DNA of 64,000 nt from Burkholderiales bacterium. GTDB lineage: Bacteria > Pseudomonadota > Gammaproteobacteria > Burkholderiales > UBA11063. Position 1 is the first letter of the stretch, and every line of letters begins with the position of its first letter. The stretch covers positions 1 to 64,000 of the forward strand of contig JAJFBE010000001.1 in the NCBI GenBank assembly GCA_020697255.1, in the 5' to 3' direction. A model generated the notes under the pieces. The model was not told the origin of the DNA. It did not search any database and saw nothing but the letters and a program-made list of their open reading frames with translations. Shown here piece after piece: positions 55,048 to 62,683 of this stretch. Position numbers and translations under genes: made by a program.

Positions 55048-56217
55048 TTATTTATAACAGAGAATATTATACCAAATAAACCCGGCACCAATTAATATTA
55101 GATAAATTATCGGCAGCATAAAGGGAGTTGTAATATTAAAAAATCCAGTAATCGATACTAATACAAAAGCTGATAGCATGTTTATAAAACTAATTATAGC
55201 TGATGCATTGCCTTTATCCTTAACATTTAGTAATGCTATAGCCGCTGCATTACCAAAGATAAAAGAAAATCCAAAATATATAATAACCATTGGGAAAAAT
55301 AAACTAATCGGCATAGACGGCTTAAAATATAGCATGACAGTTAAAACTATTACCCCACAAAACCCAGTTATTAATCCAAATTTTAGAGATTTTTGTGGCA
55401 GCCATATTTTGCCATAATAATTTGATGCTAATGCTCCTATTAACATACCAAAGCATGGAATGAAATTATATACGCCAAATACACTTGGGGTTAAATGCAT
55501 CTCTTTGATTGCAATAAATGGTGAAACTGCAGCAAATATGTATACAATACAAGTTCCTACACCAATCAAAAGACCACCAAAAATTACCTCTCTTGCTTTT
55601 AGCTGCCTAATATAATTTTTTAAAATATGTTTTGGCGTTATAGCTAGATAATCTCTGGAGGTATACATCTCAGGTAATTTGCTACTTAATAAAAATATTG
55701 CTATGCCATAAGATACCATAAAATAAAATACAGCTGTCCAATTAAGAAAAGTAACTAAAACTCCACCCAAATAAATGCCTAATCCTGGCGTTACTGCAAA
55801 TGCCATAGTTAATAATCCCATTAATCTGGCGCTTTCTTCATGAGCAAATAGTTTACTACATATGGTAAAAGTCATTTTTAAACCACAGGCAGCCCCTAAA
55901 GCCATTAGACATCTTGATGCCACTAGTAAAAAATAAGAATGGGTATAATATGATAATATACATCCAATACATCCAGCTGTAGCAATAATAGCACCTATTT
56001 TTATAGTTAAAATACTACCAAAGCGATTAGTTAACGGGCCATAGATTAACTGTCCAAATGCATAGCCAATTAAATACCAGGTTATGGTAAGATTGGTATC
56101 AATATTGCTTAGCTTAAAATAACTGCTAATCTCAGGCAGTCCAGGAGTGACCATCACAGCACCAATTGAAGCGAAAGATATTAGTAGTACCAGTATAATA
56201 AAATATGTTTTCTTCAT
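55048..56217 (-). CDS. MFS drug transporter, Bcr/CflA-like
   Basis: This 389-residue, 12-helix MFS protein has the loop 2-3 motif PLTNRFGSILTIK and a motif C-like MAFAVTPGLGIYLGGVLV, typical of drug:H+ antiporters (DHA1, Bcr/CflA group). It overlaps the 96-residue unknown gene by 4 nt and is divergent from an AraC-type regulator, a layout usual for regulated efflux. The substrate is unknown. Confidence 0.85.
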   Translation of the reverse strand: MKKTYFIILVLLISFASIGAVMVTPGLPEISSYFKLSNIDTNLTITWYLIGYAFGQLIYGPLTNRFGSILTIKIGAIIATAGCIGCILSYYTHSYFLLVASRCLMALGAACGLKMTFTICSKLFAHEESARLMGLLTMAFAVTPGLGIYLGGVLVTFLNWTAVFYFMVSYGIAIFLLSSKLPEMYTSRDYLAITPKHILKNYIRQLKAREVIFGGLLIGVGTCIVYIFAAVSPFIAIKEMHLTPSVFGVYNFIPCFGMLIGALASNYYGKIWLPQKSLKFGLITGFCGVIVLTVMLYFKPSMPISLFFPMVIIYFGFSFIFGNAAAIALLNVKDKGNASAIISFINMLSAFVLVSITGFFNITTPFMLPIIYLILIGAGFIWYNILCYK

Positions 56218-56504
56218 TTCTTATCCTCTTTTATATTTTCATCATCAAAAGTATGTTGTATTAAAGGGTTCTTCCAGATAAAATGTTTACCTAAACCAAA
56301 AGCACATAATAAAGGAGCCAATTCTTTTAGCATATTTATTGCATTATTTTTTTCATGTTCAGTTGTTTTTGAAGATTCAATTATTTCAACATTAGTTATT
56401 GCTGAAGCCATGGTTCCTTTTCTAATTTGCTTACCATCTTTAATAAAGAATGTTGCATTATCGGGCATTAGTTTTTCCGGGCTATTGTCTTTAATCCTAT
56501 TCAT
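56214..56504 (-). CDS. Small unknown protein coupled to the MFS gene
   Basis: This is a 96-residue protein without signal or clear membrane segment, although LLCAFGLGKHFIWKNPLI is moderately hydrophobic. A KDGKQIRKGTMASAITNVEI stretch is conserved-looking but not recognised. GGAG precedes the ATG. The stop overlaps the MFS start (4 nt), implying a linked role. Confidence 0.5.
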   Translation of the reverse strand: MNRIKDNSPEKLMPDNATFFIKDGKQIRKGTMASAITNVEIIESSKTTEHEKNNAINMLKELAPLLCAFGLGKHFIWKNPLIQHTFDDENIKEDKK

Positions 56505-56558
56505 AGAGCACTCCTTTATCTAATTATCTCCGGTGATTATTTTATGCTAAAATACTAA

Positions 56559-57383
56559 ATGCATATTTTAGAGTTTATGACAATTTATTGCTTTTTTACG
56601 ACAAAGTTTATGAAACAAATTTTAGATTTAGATGAAATGAAAAGTGGTATTTTTGGGGTTGCAAGTATCTCAACCATCAGAGATTTTCATGCTCATAAAG
56701 TATCCCAGTTATCCATACCTATTAACGGTGTTATGTATATTATGGTACAAGATAGTTTATTTATAATTCCGCCCGGAATGGCCATTTTTATACCTAAAAA
56801 TACTAAACATCGGGTGTACAAAATTAATCCAAAAGCAGTTATTGATAATGTTTACTTTACAGATATTTATCAGAATTATTTACCCAACATGGCTAAATCA
56901 TTTTATTTATCTACCCTGGCAGCTGAGGTCATAGCAAAAATCTGTACTTTTAATAAAAATGAATTTAATTTAAAAAAAGTACAACATCTTATTTCAGTAT
57001 TATTAGATGAATTAAATGAGAATAGTTTACTTAATTATTCGCTTACAATTCCAAAACACCCACAGTTATTTAAGATTTATGAATTATTTGCTAAAAGTAT
57101 TGACTATTTTCCGTCAATAACAGATGCTGCAAATCTCATAAATGTAAGCAATAGAACTTTACAAAGACTATTTAAAGATGAGCTTGGTGTAAATTTTGTG
57201 CTATGGAAACAACAGTTTATATTTATAAAAGCTTTGGAATTACTAATTAAAGAAAAAAGTACGACAATAGTTGCATATAAACTTGGCTATAATAGTGATA
57301 GTGCATTTATCTCAATGTTCAAAAAAATGTCCGGCGGTAAGCTGCCATCCTCTTTTTTTAATACTACTGGTTTAAATCAATAG
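56559..57383 (+). CDS. AraC-family transcriptional regulator
   Basis: This 274-residue protein has an N-terminal cupin sensor domain (FHAHKVSQLSIPINGVMYI, with metal/ligand-like His, then PPGMAIFIPKNTKHRVY). It ends with a C-terminal AraC double helix-turn-helix (DAANLINVSNRTLQRLFKDE and VAYKLGYNSDSAFISMFKKM). The layout resembles the YpdC/NimR group. It is divergent from the 96-residue/MFS pair, 54 nt apart, and probably controls it. The start may be an internal ATG, as no Shine-Dalgarno precedes the first. Its 3' end overlaps the hipA remnant on the other strand. Confidence 0.85.
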   Translation: MHILEFMTIYCFFTTKFMKQILDLDEMKSGIFGVASISTIRDFHAHKVSQLSIPINGVMYIMVQDSLFIIPPGMAIFIPKNTKHRVYKINPKAVIDNVYFTDIYQNYLPNMAKSFYLSTLAAEVIAKICTFNKNEFNLKKVQHLISVLLDELNENSLLNYSLTIPKHPQLFKIYELFAKSIDYFPSITDAANLINVSNRTLQRLFKDELGVNFVLWKQQFIFIKALELLIKEKSTTIVAYKLGYNSDSAFISMFKKMSGGKLPSSFFNTTGLNQ

Positions 57384-57599
57384 CTTTTTTAATCATTGTT
57401 ATTGAACTTTTACTAACTCCTGCAGCTGAAGCAAAATACTCCCATTTTCTTGTAGCTGTTATAACTTCATCAAGCATAACCGCTCCAGGGGAGATATCTC
57501 ATTAGGATTAAGGCCTAACTTTATCAGTTTACGATCTAAAAGAAGACGCCCCCAGCCATCAGGTAAGCTGTCGTTAAAAACTCCGAATAATCCTTCAAA
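57364..57599 (-). pseudogene. hipA: hipA toxin gene remnant with internal deletion
   Basis: Two hipA pieces are fused. From 57599 a frame reads FEGLFGVFNDSLPDGWG, then RLLLDRKLIKLGLNPNEISP, the HipA N-terminal subdomain. Near 57475 the frame switches and reads MLDEVITATRKWEYFASAAG to a TAG at 57364-57366, the HipA C-terminus. The kinase core of about 300 residues between them is gone. The first piece is out of frame with the upstream hipB-like gene. Confidence 0.75.
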
Positions 57600-57784
57600 T
57601 ATCTAATTAATGACTCCAGAGATATTTTTCCGCTGGTCTCAAATAATTTTAAACTACCAAGGCTAACACCTGATCTCTCAGCTAAGCTTTTTTGGCTCAA
57701 ATTTAAGTAAAGTCGTTTTGCTTTTGCTCTGGCAGAAATAGATAACATTATTTCATGCGGACTCATTAGAATAATATGAGACAT
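57536..57784 (-). CDS. HipB-like XRE-family HTH protein, 3' end altered
   Basis: The protein has about 82 residues from ATG 57784, preceded by AGGAG; the frame opens at TTG 57805. The HTH is NLSQKSLAERSGVSLGSLKL. After about residue 62 (ISLESLIRYL) the frame runs into hipA DNA read out of frame (TTAYLMAGGVFF), so the natural C-terminus is lost. It may still bind DNA. It would have been the antitoxin of a hipBA pair. Confidence 0.7.
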   Translation of the reverse strand: MSHIILMSPHEIMLSISARAKAKRLYLNLSQKSLAERSGVSLGSLKLFETSGKISLESLIRYLKDYSEFLTTAYLMAGGVFF

Positions 57785-58061
57785 TATATTAGCTCCTATA
57801 GGCAATTAATTACCTTTACAGATATTATAATAGCTTTTATAGAGAAAGTCAACATTATTATAATTTATCTGATGGTGGTTAGCTTATCTTATTAAGTGGA
57901 GCTGAAAGCGATTTAGCTGTATAATCTGTATAAATATTTCATTCTTTTTTTGAATATTGCTCTTTTAGCACATCCAGTAACAGGCCAGCCAAAACATAAG
58001 TACCTCGACTATTAATTAGAACAGCTATTGCATTTTAGCTACGCCGTTTGACTATTTACTA

Positions 58062-58766
58062 CTATGCAATAGCAGACTGTAAATTAATTGGATTTGAGTT
58101 AATCTGATCTAAGGCCTTTTGTGCAGCTAATAAACTAGCTTCTTTTTTATTACGCCCCTGGGCCACTACTTTGATCTGAAGCTCTGGTATTATACATTCA
58201 ACATGGAATATCATGCTATGATCAGGACCTTCTGTTTTACAGAGTTCATAAGTTGGCAAATTCATTTTGCGCCCCTGGACATATTCCTGTAAGATCGACT
58301 TATAATCTTTATAAATCAAATTTTCTGCATCATCCAAGTATTCAGCAAATAATCTTTCTATGACCCTGGTTACTTGAATGAATGATGAGTCAAAAGCAAC
58401 TGCTGCAAACACTGCCTCTAAAGCATCAGCAAGAATCGACGGCCGGTTGCGTCCACCGCTTTTTTTCTCGCCTTCACCCAATAATAAATGTTGGCCCAGC
58501 TCAAGTTTAGTTGCAATTTCGCATAAAGTACCCTGACTAACTAAAGCAGCCCTAACTTTGGCTAAGTGGCCCTCAGCAAAATGTGGGTATCTATTATATA
58601 AGTTAACGGCAATAACATGATCTAAAATACCATCGCCAACAAATTCCATACGCTCGTTGTTTTTCTTGTTGTAGCTTTTATGAGTTAACGCCAGATTAAG
58701 TAATGAAATATCATTAAAGGTATAATCTAAAAGCTTTTGCAATTTCGCAAGGTTACGCATCCACAT
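58062..58766 (-). CDS. rnc: Ribonuclease III
   Basis: This 234-residue dsRNA endonuclease has the signature NERMEFVGDGILDHVIAV near residue 38 (family GDS is GDG here) with the catalytic Glu/Asp, and LADALEAVFAAV near residue 110 for the second acidic pair. A dsRNA-binding domain follows from residue 155 (DYKSILQEYVQGRKMNLPTY, ending with KKEASLLAAQKALDQI). It stands without the usual lepB and era neighbours. The gap 57806-58061 shows no clear gene. Confidence 0.95.
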   Translation of the reverse strand: MWMRNLAKLQKLLDYTFNDISLLNLALTHKSYNKKNNERMEFVGDGILDHVIAVNLYNRYPHFAEGHLAKVRAALVSQGTLCEIATKLELGQHLLLGEGEKKSGGRNRPSILADALEAVFAAVAFDSSFIQVTRVIERLFAEYLDDAENLIYKDYKSILQEYVQGRKMNLPTYELCKTEGPDHSMIFHVECIIPELQIKVVAQGRNKKEASLLAAQKALDQINSNPINLQSAIA

Positions 58767-58855
58767 ATCTCCTCAATATTACGTGCTTGGTGGATAACAC
58801 TATATTTTACTACTTATAAGCAAATTAATAACAATTTTTTTTATGGGTATATTGC

Positions 58856-59896
58856 TTACATTGAATTTACAAGATTCCAAGAGATTCCGTCAGGTGAGGT
58901 AATAATAGTTTTATGATCTCCTACTATAACAAATTTACCAGCACTATTTACAGTCATATGGTTCAGATTCTGTGCTGTGTAAGATTTTACAACACTCCAG
59001 TTATCTCCATCTGATGAAATTATAATCGTTCCCATATCCCCAATAGCAATAAACCTATCATGAGTATCGGTCATTATATAATTTATACTATTTCCTGTAA
59101 CAGATTTCACGGATTTCCAATAACTACCATCCATAGAAGTAGCTATGGTTCCTTTATCACCGACTGCCACATATTTACCTTGCCGATTAATTGCTATCCC
59201 ATTCAAATTGTTAAATATACCACACTCACATGTTACCCAGTCACGCCCATTTGGTGAGCTTATAATAGTGCCACTTTCACCTACCGCAACAAAACCGCCT
59301 TTAGTATTTGCCACAACAGCATTTAAAAAACCTTTCGTGATAGCTTTTATACGGATCCAGACCTTACCGCCAGCTGAGGTAATTATAGATCCTTGGCCCA
59401 CTGCAACAAATGTATCTTTGTCATTTACTACAATTTCTTTTAAATCATGTATTTTACCCGATTTCACCATATTCCAGCTTCTACCATTGGATGAAGTTAC
59501 AACCGCCCCATATACCCCAACAGCAACAAATTTATCATTGTTACTTACAACAACGTCAAGTAAATCATGTGTAATCTCTGGCTTAACATTAATCCAGGTC
59601 AAACCATTGGGAGAAGTTATAATAGTACCTCTATCCCCCACTGCTACAAACCTGCCCACCTTATTTACCACTACCATTTTTAGAGATTGCTGACTGCCTG
59701 ATCTCATGATAGTCCATTCATCACCATCAGACGAGGTTAAAATTGTTCCCTTATCGCCAACGGCAGCAAATTTACTGCTGCCACTCACTGTCACACTATA
59801 TAAATCATAATCTACAGCAGGTTCATTCTTAGTACAAGAAATACAGCCCATGAGTATAAAAATGGCTACAAAAATAAAATCTAATAATTTTTTCAA
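58856..59896 (-). CDS. Lipoprotein with eight YCF48/BNR-like repeats
   Basis: This 346-residue protein has a lipoprotein signal (lipobox ending at MGC or ISC near residues 18-21). It is built of eight repeats of about 40 residues, each with the core VAVGD.GTI.TS..G..W, as in VAVGDRGTIITSPNGLTW. These form a beta-propeller like YCF48/Hcf136 and sialidase BNR repeats. It lacks the sialidase Arg triad in a recognisable form. It is likely a periplasmic or surface binding scaffold. It is upstream of rnc with an 89-nt gap. Confidence 0.8.
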   Translation of the reverse strand: MKKLLDFIFVAIFILMGCISCTKNEPAVDYDLYSVTVSGSSKFAAVGDKGTILTSSDGDEWTIMRSGSQQSLKMVVVNKVGRFVAVGDRGTIITSPNGLTWINVKPEITHDLLDVVVSNNDKFVAVGVYGAVVTSSNGRSWNMVKSGKIHDLKEIVVNDKDTFVAVGQGSIITSAGGKVWIRIKAITKGFLNAVVANTKGGFVAVGESGTIISSPNGRDWVTCECGIFNNLNGIAINRQGKYVAVGDKGTIATSMDGSYWKSVKSVTGNSINYIMTDTHDRFIAIGDMGTIIISSDGDNWSVVKSYTAQNLNHMTVNSAGKFVIVGDHKTIITSPDGISWNLVNSM

Positions 59897-60005
59897 TATA
59901 TATTTTCCTGGTAGATGATTAGATTAGTATAACATAATTTAAAGAAATATATAATTTATTATCTTGTAAACTACTCCATAACCATATTATTTTTGCAAAA
60001 TTTTA

Positions 60006-60035
60006 TTGACAACCAACTGCTATATAACTTAATAT
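60006..60035 (+). promoter_or_regulatory. Possible promoter for the leader RNA
   Basis: TTGACA at 60006-60011 is a perfect -35; TAATAT at 60030-60035 follows at 18 nt. A closer alternative is a TATGCT box at 60123-60128 without a good -35. Either would place the structured leader at the 5' end of the transcript. Confidence 0.4.
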
Positions 60036-60148
60036 AACTTCCGGAATTGATAACTCCAAAACGTAAGAAACAAGTATAAATTACATTAATAATGACTAAT
60101 AATACTTGTAACGGCATTTCTGTATGCTAATTATAGCTACATGTTTAT

Positions 60149-60276
60149 GTCGGGGTGGATTAATAAAATAACCGCAAGGTGAATACGTCCAACCGTCTTA
60201 CGTCGGTGTTATCAAACCCCGGCTTCCTTTTGATAACTAGGAATCCAATAGATAATAAATTACGTAAGGATCCATC
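60149..60276 (+). ncRNA. Structured leader RNA, candidate translational riboswitch
   Basis: Base-pairing elements read directly: ACC-GCAA-GGT (60171-60180), a GNRA-capped hairpin; ACCG-TCTTACGT-CGGT (60192-60207), an 8-nt loop hairpin; and GTTATCAAA/TTTGATAAC (60208-60216 with 60229-60237), a perfect 9-bp hairpin. The loop of the last contains CCCCG (60217-60221), complementary to CGGGG at 60151-60155. The whole loop TCTTACGT is complementary to ACGTAAGG at 60262-60269 (seven Watson-Crick pairs and one U-G), which includes the Shine-Dalgarno AAGGA of the gene at 60277. Two pseudoknots are therefore possible, one hiding the ribosome site. I match it to no known class. Confidence 0.55.
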
Positions 60277-60597
60277 ATGTCAAATTTATACTCCAGCAAA
60301 CAAAAAATAGCGCTAGCCATTGAAGTTGTTGAAGACTTTAACGGTAACCAAAAAGTTACAACTAATATTCATGAAGCAATGTTTGCTAAATTACATAAAA
60401 TAGAAAAGAAATATCAAAAGTTTAAAATTTATGATCTCAGTGATTTTGCTATAAGCATATCTGAATTACCAGAAAAACATTTTAGGCTTATGCGGGCAAT
60501 AGGTTGGCTAGACCATGAAACTGAAGCCCCACATAAATTTTACCCAAATTCAGCACTACATAACCGTAGATGCTTATGTAAACTTGCTATTTATTGA
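60277..60597 (+). CDS. Small protein of unknown function under the structured leader
   Basis: This is a 106-residue, charged, cytosolic-looking protein (start MSNLYSSKQKIALAIEVVED). It has no signal peptide, membrane helix or motif that I know. A HKIEKKYQKFKIYDLSDFAI stretch and a C-terminal RRCLC are notable. AAGGAT lies 5 nt before the ATG, inside the segment that can pair with the leader's hairpin loop. It is followed after 34 nt by the convergent acetoacetate-CoA ligase gene, so it is a single-gene transcript. Confidence 0.6.
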   Translation: MSNLYSSKQKIALAIEVVEDFNGNQKVTTNIHEAMFAKLHKIEKKYQKFKIYDLSDFAISISELPEKHFRLMRAIGWLDHETEAPHKFYPNSALHNRRCLCKLAIY

Positions 60598-60631
60598 GCA
60601 GGAAATAACCAGTATCTATTGCCAGTAATGC

Positions 60632-62593
60632 TCACTCGTTTAATTCGGATAAATTACGATAGAGAGCAAGGCTTTCTGAGTTCCGTAAAACATTGCTGTT
60701 TTTAACCGGTTTACCGTTTATGATGTTTTTCACTGCAAGTTCTACTTTCTTGCCATTTATAGTATAAGGAATATCAGCTACTTTGATAATCTTAGCTGGT
60801 ACATGCCTAGGAGTACAACCGGTTTTAATTGCAGTTTTTATTTTAACTACAAAATCTTCATCAAAGGCAACACCATCCTTAACTTGGACAAATAAAATAA
60901 CCTGCTCATCATCATTCTTCATATGCCCAACTACCAGGCTATCTTCTATCTCATCCATTTTTTCTAATACCTGATATATTTCCCCGGTACCAATTCTTAC
61001 CCCCTGCGGGTTTAAGGTCGCATCACTCCTGCCTAAAAAGCGTACACCACCGTTTTTAGAAATAATAATATAATCCCCATGATACCAGATATTATCGTAT
61101 ACCGAAAAATAAGCTGCCATGAATTTTTGGTTATCTTCGTCATGCCAGAAACCCAATGGCATCGAAGGTGTGGGCTTAGTACAGACTAATTCCCCTTCAC
61201 TGCCAATTACTGCTTTATCATTTTCATCATAAGCCTCAACAGCACATCCCAGGCCTCTACACTGTGCCTCACCGCGGTAAACCGGTAACATTGGATTACC
61301 CAATACAAAGCAAGATACAATATCGGTACCACCGGAAATTGAAGAAAGTAATAAGTCTGACTTTATATGCTTATACACAAAATCAAAACTATGATCAGCT
61401 AAAATTGAACCGGTAGACAAAATTGCCCGTAATTTCTCTAATTTATATAACTCTTTAGGCCGTATGCCATCTTGCTCTATACTGGCTAAATATTTTGCGC
61501 TGGTACCAAATATACTGATACCAATTTTGTCAGTGAGCGCCCATAAGCTATCACCTTTTGGCGCCGAAGGTGAACCATCGTAACATACAATAGTGGCACC
61601 ACTAGCCAAGCCAGAAACTAACCAGTTCCACATCATCCATCCGGTAGTTGTAAAATAAAATAAAACATCAGTGCGACTTAAATCAGTATGCAGTCTGTGT
61701 TCTTTTAAGTGCGTAATTAAGACGCCTCCGGTGCGATGAATAATTGTTTTGGGTAAGCCAGTAGTACCCGAAGAATATAAGATAAACCCAGGATGATCAA
61801 ATGGTAATTGTGCAAAAGTTAATGGCTTATAACTATTATTAGCCATTATTTCTTCGTAATTAATTGCGGTATACTTACCTTTGTGTGGCCAGCTAGCAAA
61901 CCCATTGAGATAGCTAATTAAAACTAGGTGTTTAATTGAAGGGATATCTTCCAGAATAGCTGATACTTTTTCGGTAATATCAATAGTCTTACCATTATAG
62001 AAATACCCATCAACTGTAATCAACACTTTAGGTTCAACTTGTAAAAACCTGTCTACAACTCCATTTTTACCAAAATCCGGTGAAGTGGAGGTCCAAATCG
62101 CACCAATAGAGGTTGCTGCCAGCATAAAAACAATTGCCTGAGGCATATTGGGCAAATACCCCGCTACCCTATCCCCGGCTACTACCCCTAGTTTTATCAG
62201 GTAGTCTGCCGCTTTTGCCACCATAGTATACAGATCATGATATGAAATAGAATCTTTTATACCCGATTCATTAGCAAAAATAATTGCAGTTTTATCATCC
62301 CGGTAGCGTAATAAGTTTTCGGCAAAGTTTAATTTGCATCCGGGAAACCAAGATGTCTTACTAATATGATCACTAAATTCAGCGGTCTTTACTGGAGGTA
62401 TGGAATAAATAATATCGGCAAATTTAAAAAACTCACCCCAGAATTCGTTTATATTATCAACCGACCATTGATACATCTGAGCATAATCGATAAAGTGATA
62501 GCCTAGTTTCTTATTAATATGTTCACGAAATTGATCCATTTGTGAATGTGCTATTTGCTGTTCACTTGGTTGCCATAATATTTCTTCGTTCAT
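60632..62593 (-). CDS. Acetoacetate-CoA ligase (acetoacetyl-CoA synthetase)
   Basis: This 653-residue ANL-family adenylating enzyme begins ILWQPSEQQIAHSQMDQFRE, and NFAENLLRYRDDKTAIIF is typical of acetoacetyl-CoA synthetases. The AMP-binding loop is FILYSSGTTGLPKTIIHRTG; later motifs are FYFTTTGWMMWNWLVSG, WYHGDYIIISKNGGVRFLGR and the Lys of NGKKVELAVKNIING. It activates acetoacetate to acetoacetyl-CoA for use of ketone bodies or PHB products. It lies 90 nt after putA on the same strand. Confidence 0.9.
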   Translation of the reverse strand: MNEEILWQPSEQQIAHSQMDQFREHINKKLGYHFIDYAQMYQWSVDNINEFWGEFFKFADIIYSIPPVKTAEFSDHISKTSWFPGCKLNFAENLLRYRDDKTAIIFANESGIKDSISYHDLYTMVAKAADYLIKLGVVAGDRVAGYLPNMPQAIVFMLAATSIGAIWTSTSPDFGKNGVVDRFLQVEPKVLITVDGYFYNGKTIDITEKVSAILEDIPSIKHLVLISYLNGFASWPHKGKYTAINYEEIMANNSYKPLTFAQLPFDHPGFILYSSGTTGLPKTIIHRTGGVLITHLKEHRLHTDLSRTDVLFYFTTTGWMMWNWLVSGLASGATIVCYDGSPSAPKGDSLWALTDKIGISIFGTSAKYLASIEQDGIRPKELYKLEKLRAILSTGSILADHSFDFVYKHIKSDLLLSSISGGTDIVSCFVLGNPMLPVYRGEAQCRGLGCAVEAYDENDKAVIGSEGELVCTKPTPSMPLGFWHDEDNQKFMAAYFSVYDNIWYHGDYIIISKNGGVRFLGRSDATLNPQGVRIGTGEIYQVLEKMDEIEDSLVVGHMKNDDEQVILFVQVKDGVAFDEDFVVKIKTAIKTGCTPRHVPAKIIKVADIPYTINGKKVELAVKNIINGKPVKNSNVLRNSESLALYRNLSELNE

Positions 62594-62640
62594 AGCTAAC
62601 TCTCCAATCAGTCTATAACGTTAAAATCGATTTCCGCCTC

Positions 62641-62654
62641 ACACACTAGTGTGT
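62641..62654. repeat. 14-nt perfect palindrome after putA
   Basis: ACACACTAGTGTGT is flanked by CTC and CTCACAC, giving a small cluster of CACAC repeats in the 90-nt gap between putA and the ligase gene. There is no T-tract, so it is not a typical terminator. It may be a regulatory site or 3' hairpin. Confidence 0.4.
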
Positions 62655-62683
62655 CTCACACGGGTATGTTTGCAGGAATGACA

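Noticed and set aside
57930-58030. Minus-strand tail with RGTYVLAGLLLDVLKEQYS
   Set aside because: Short, no start, and no convincing family match; possibly a gene stub but not supportable.
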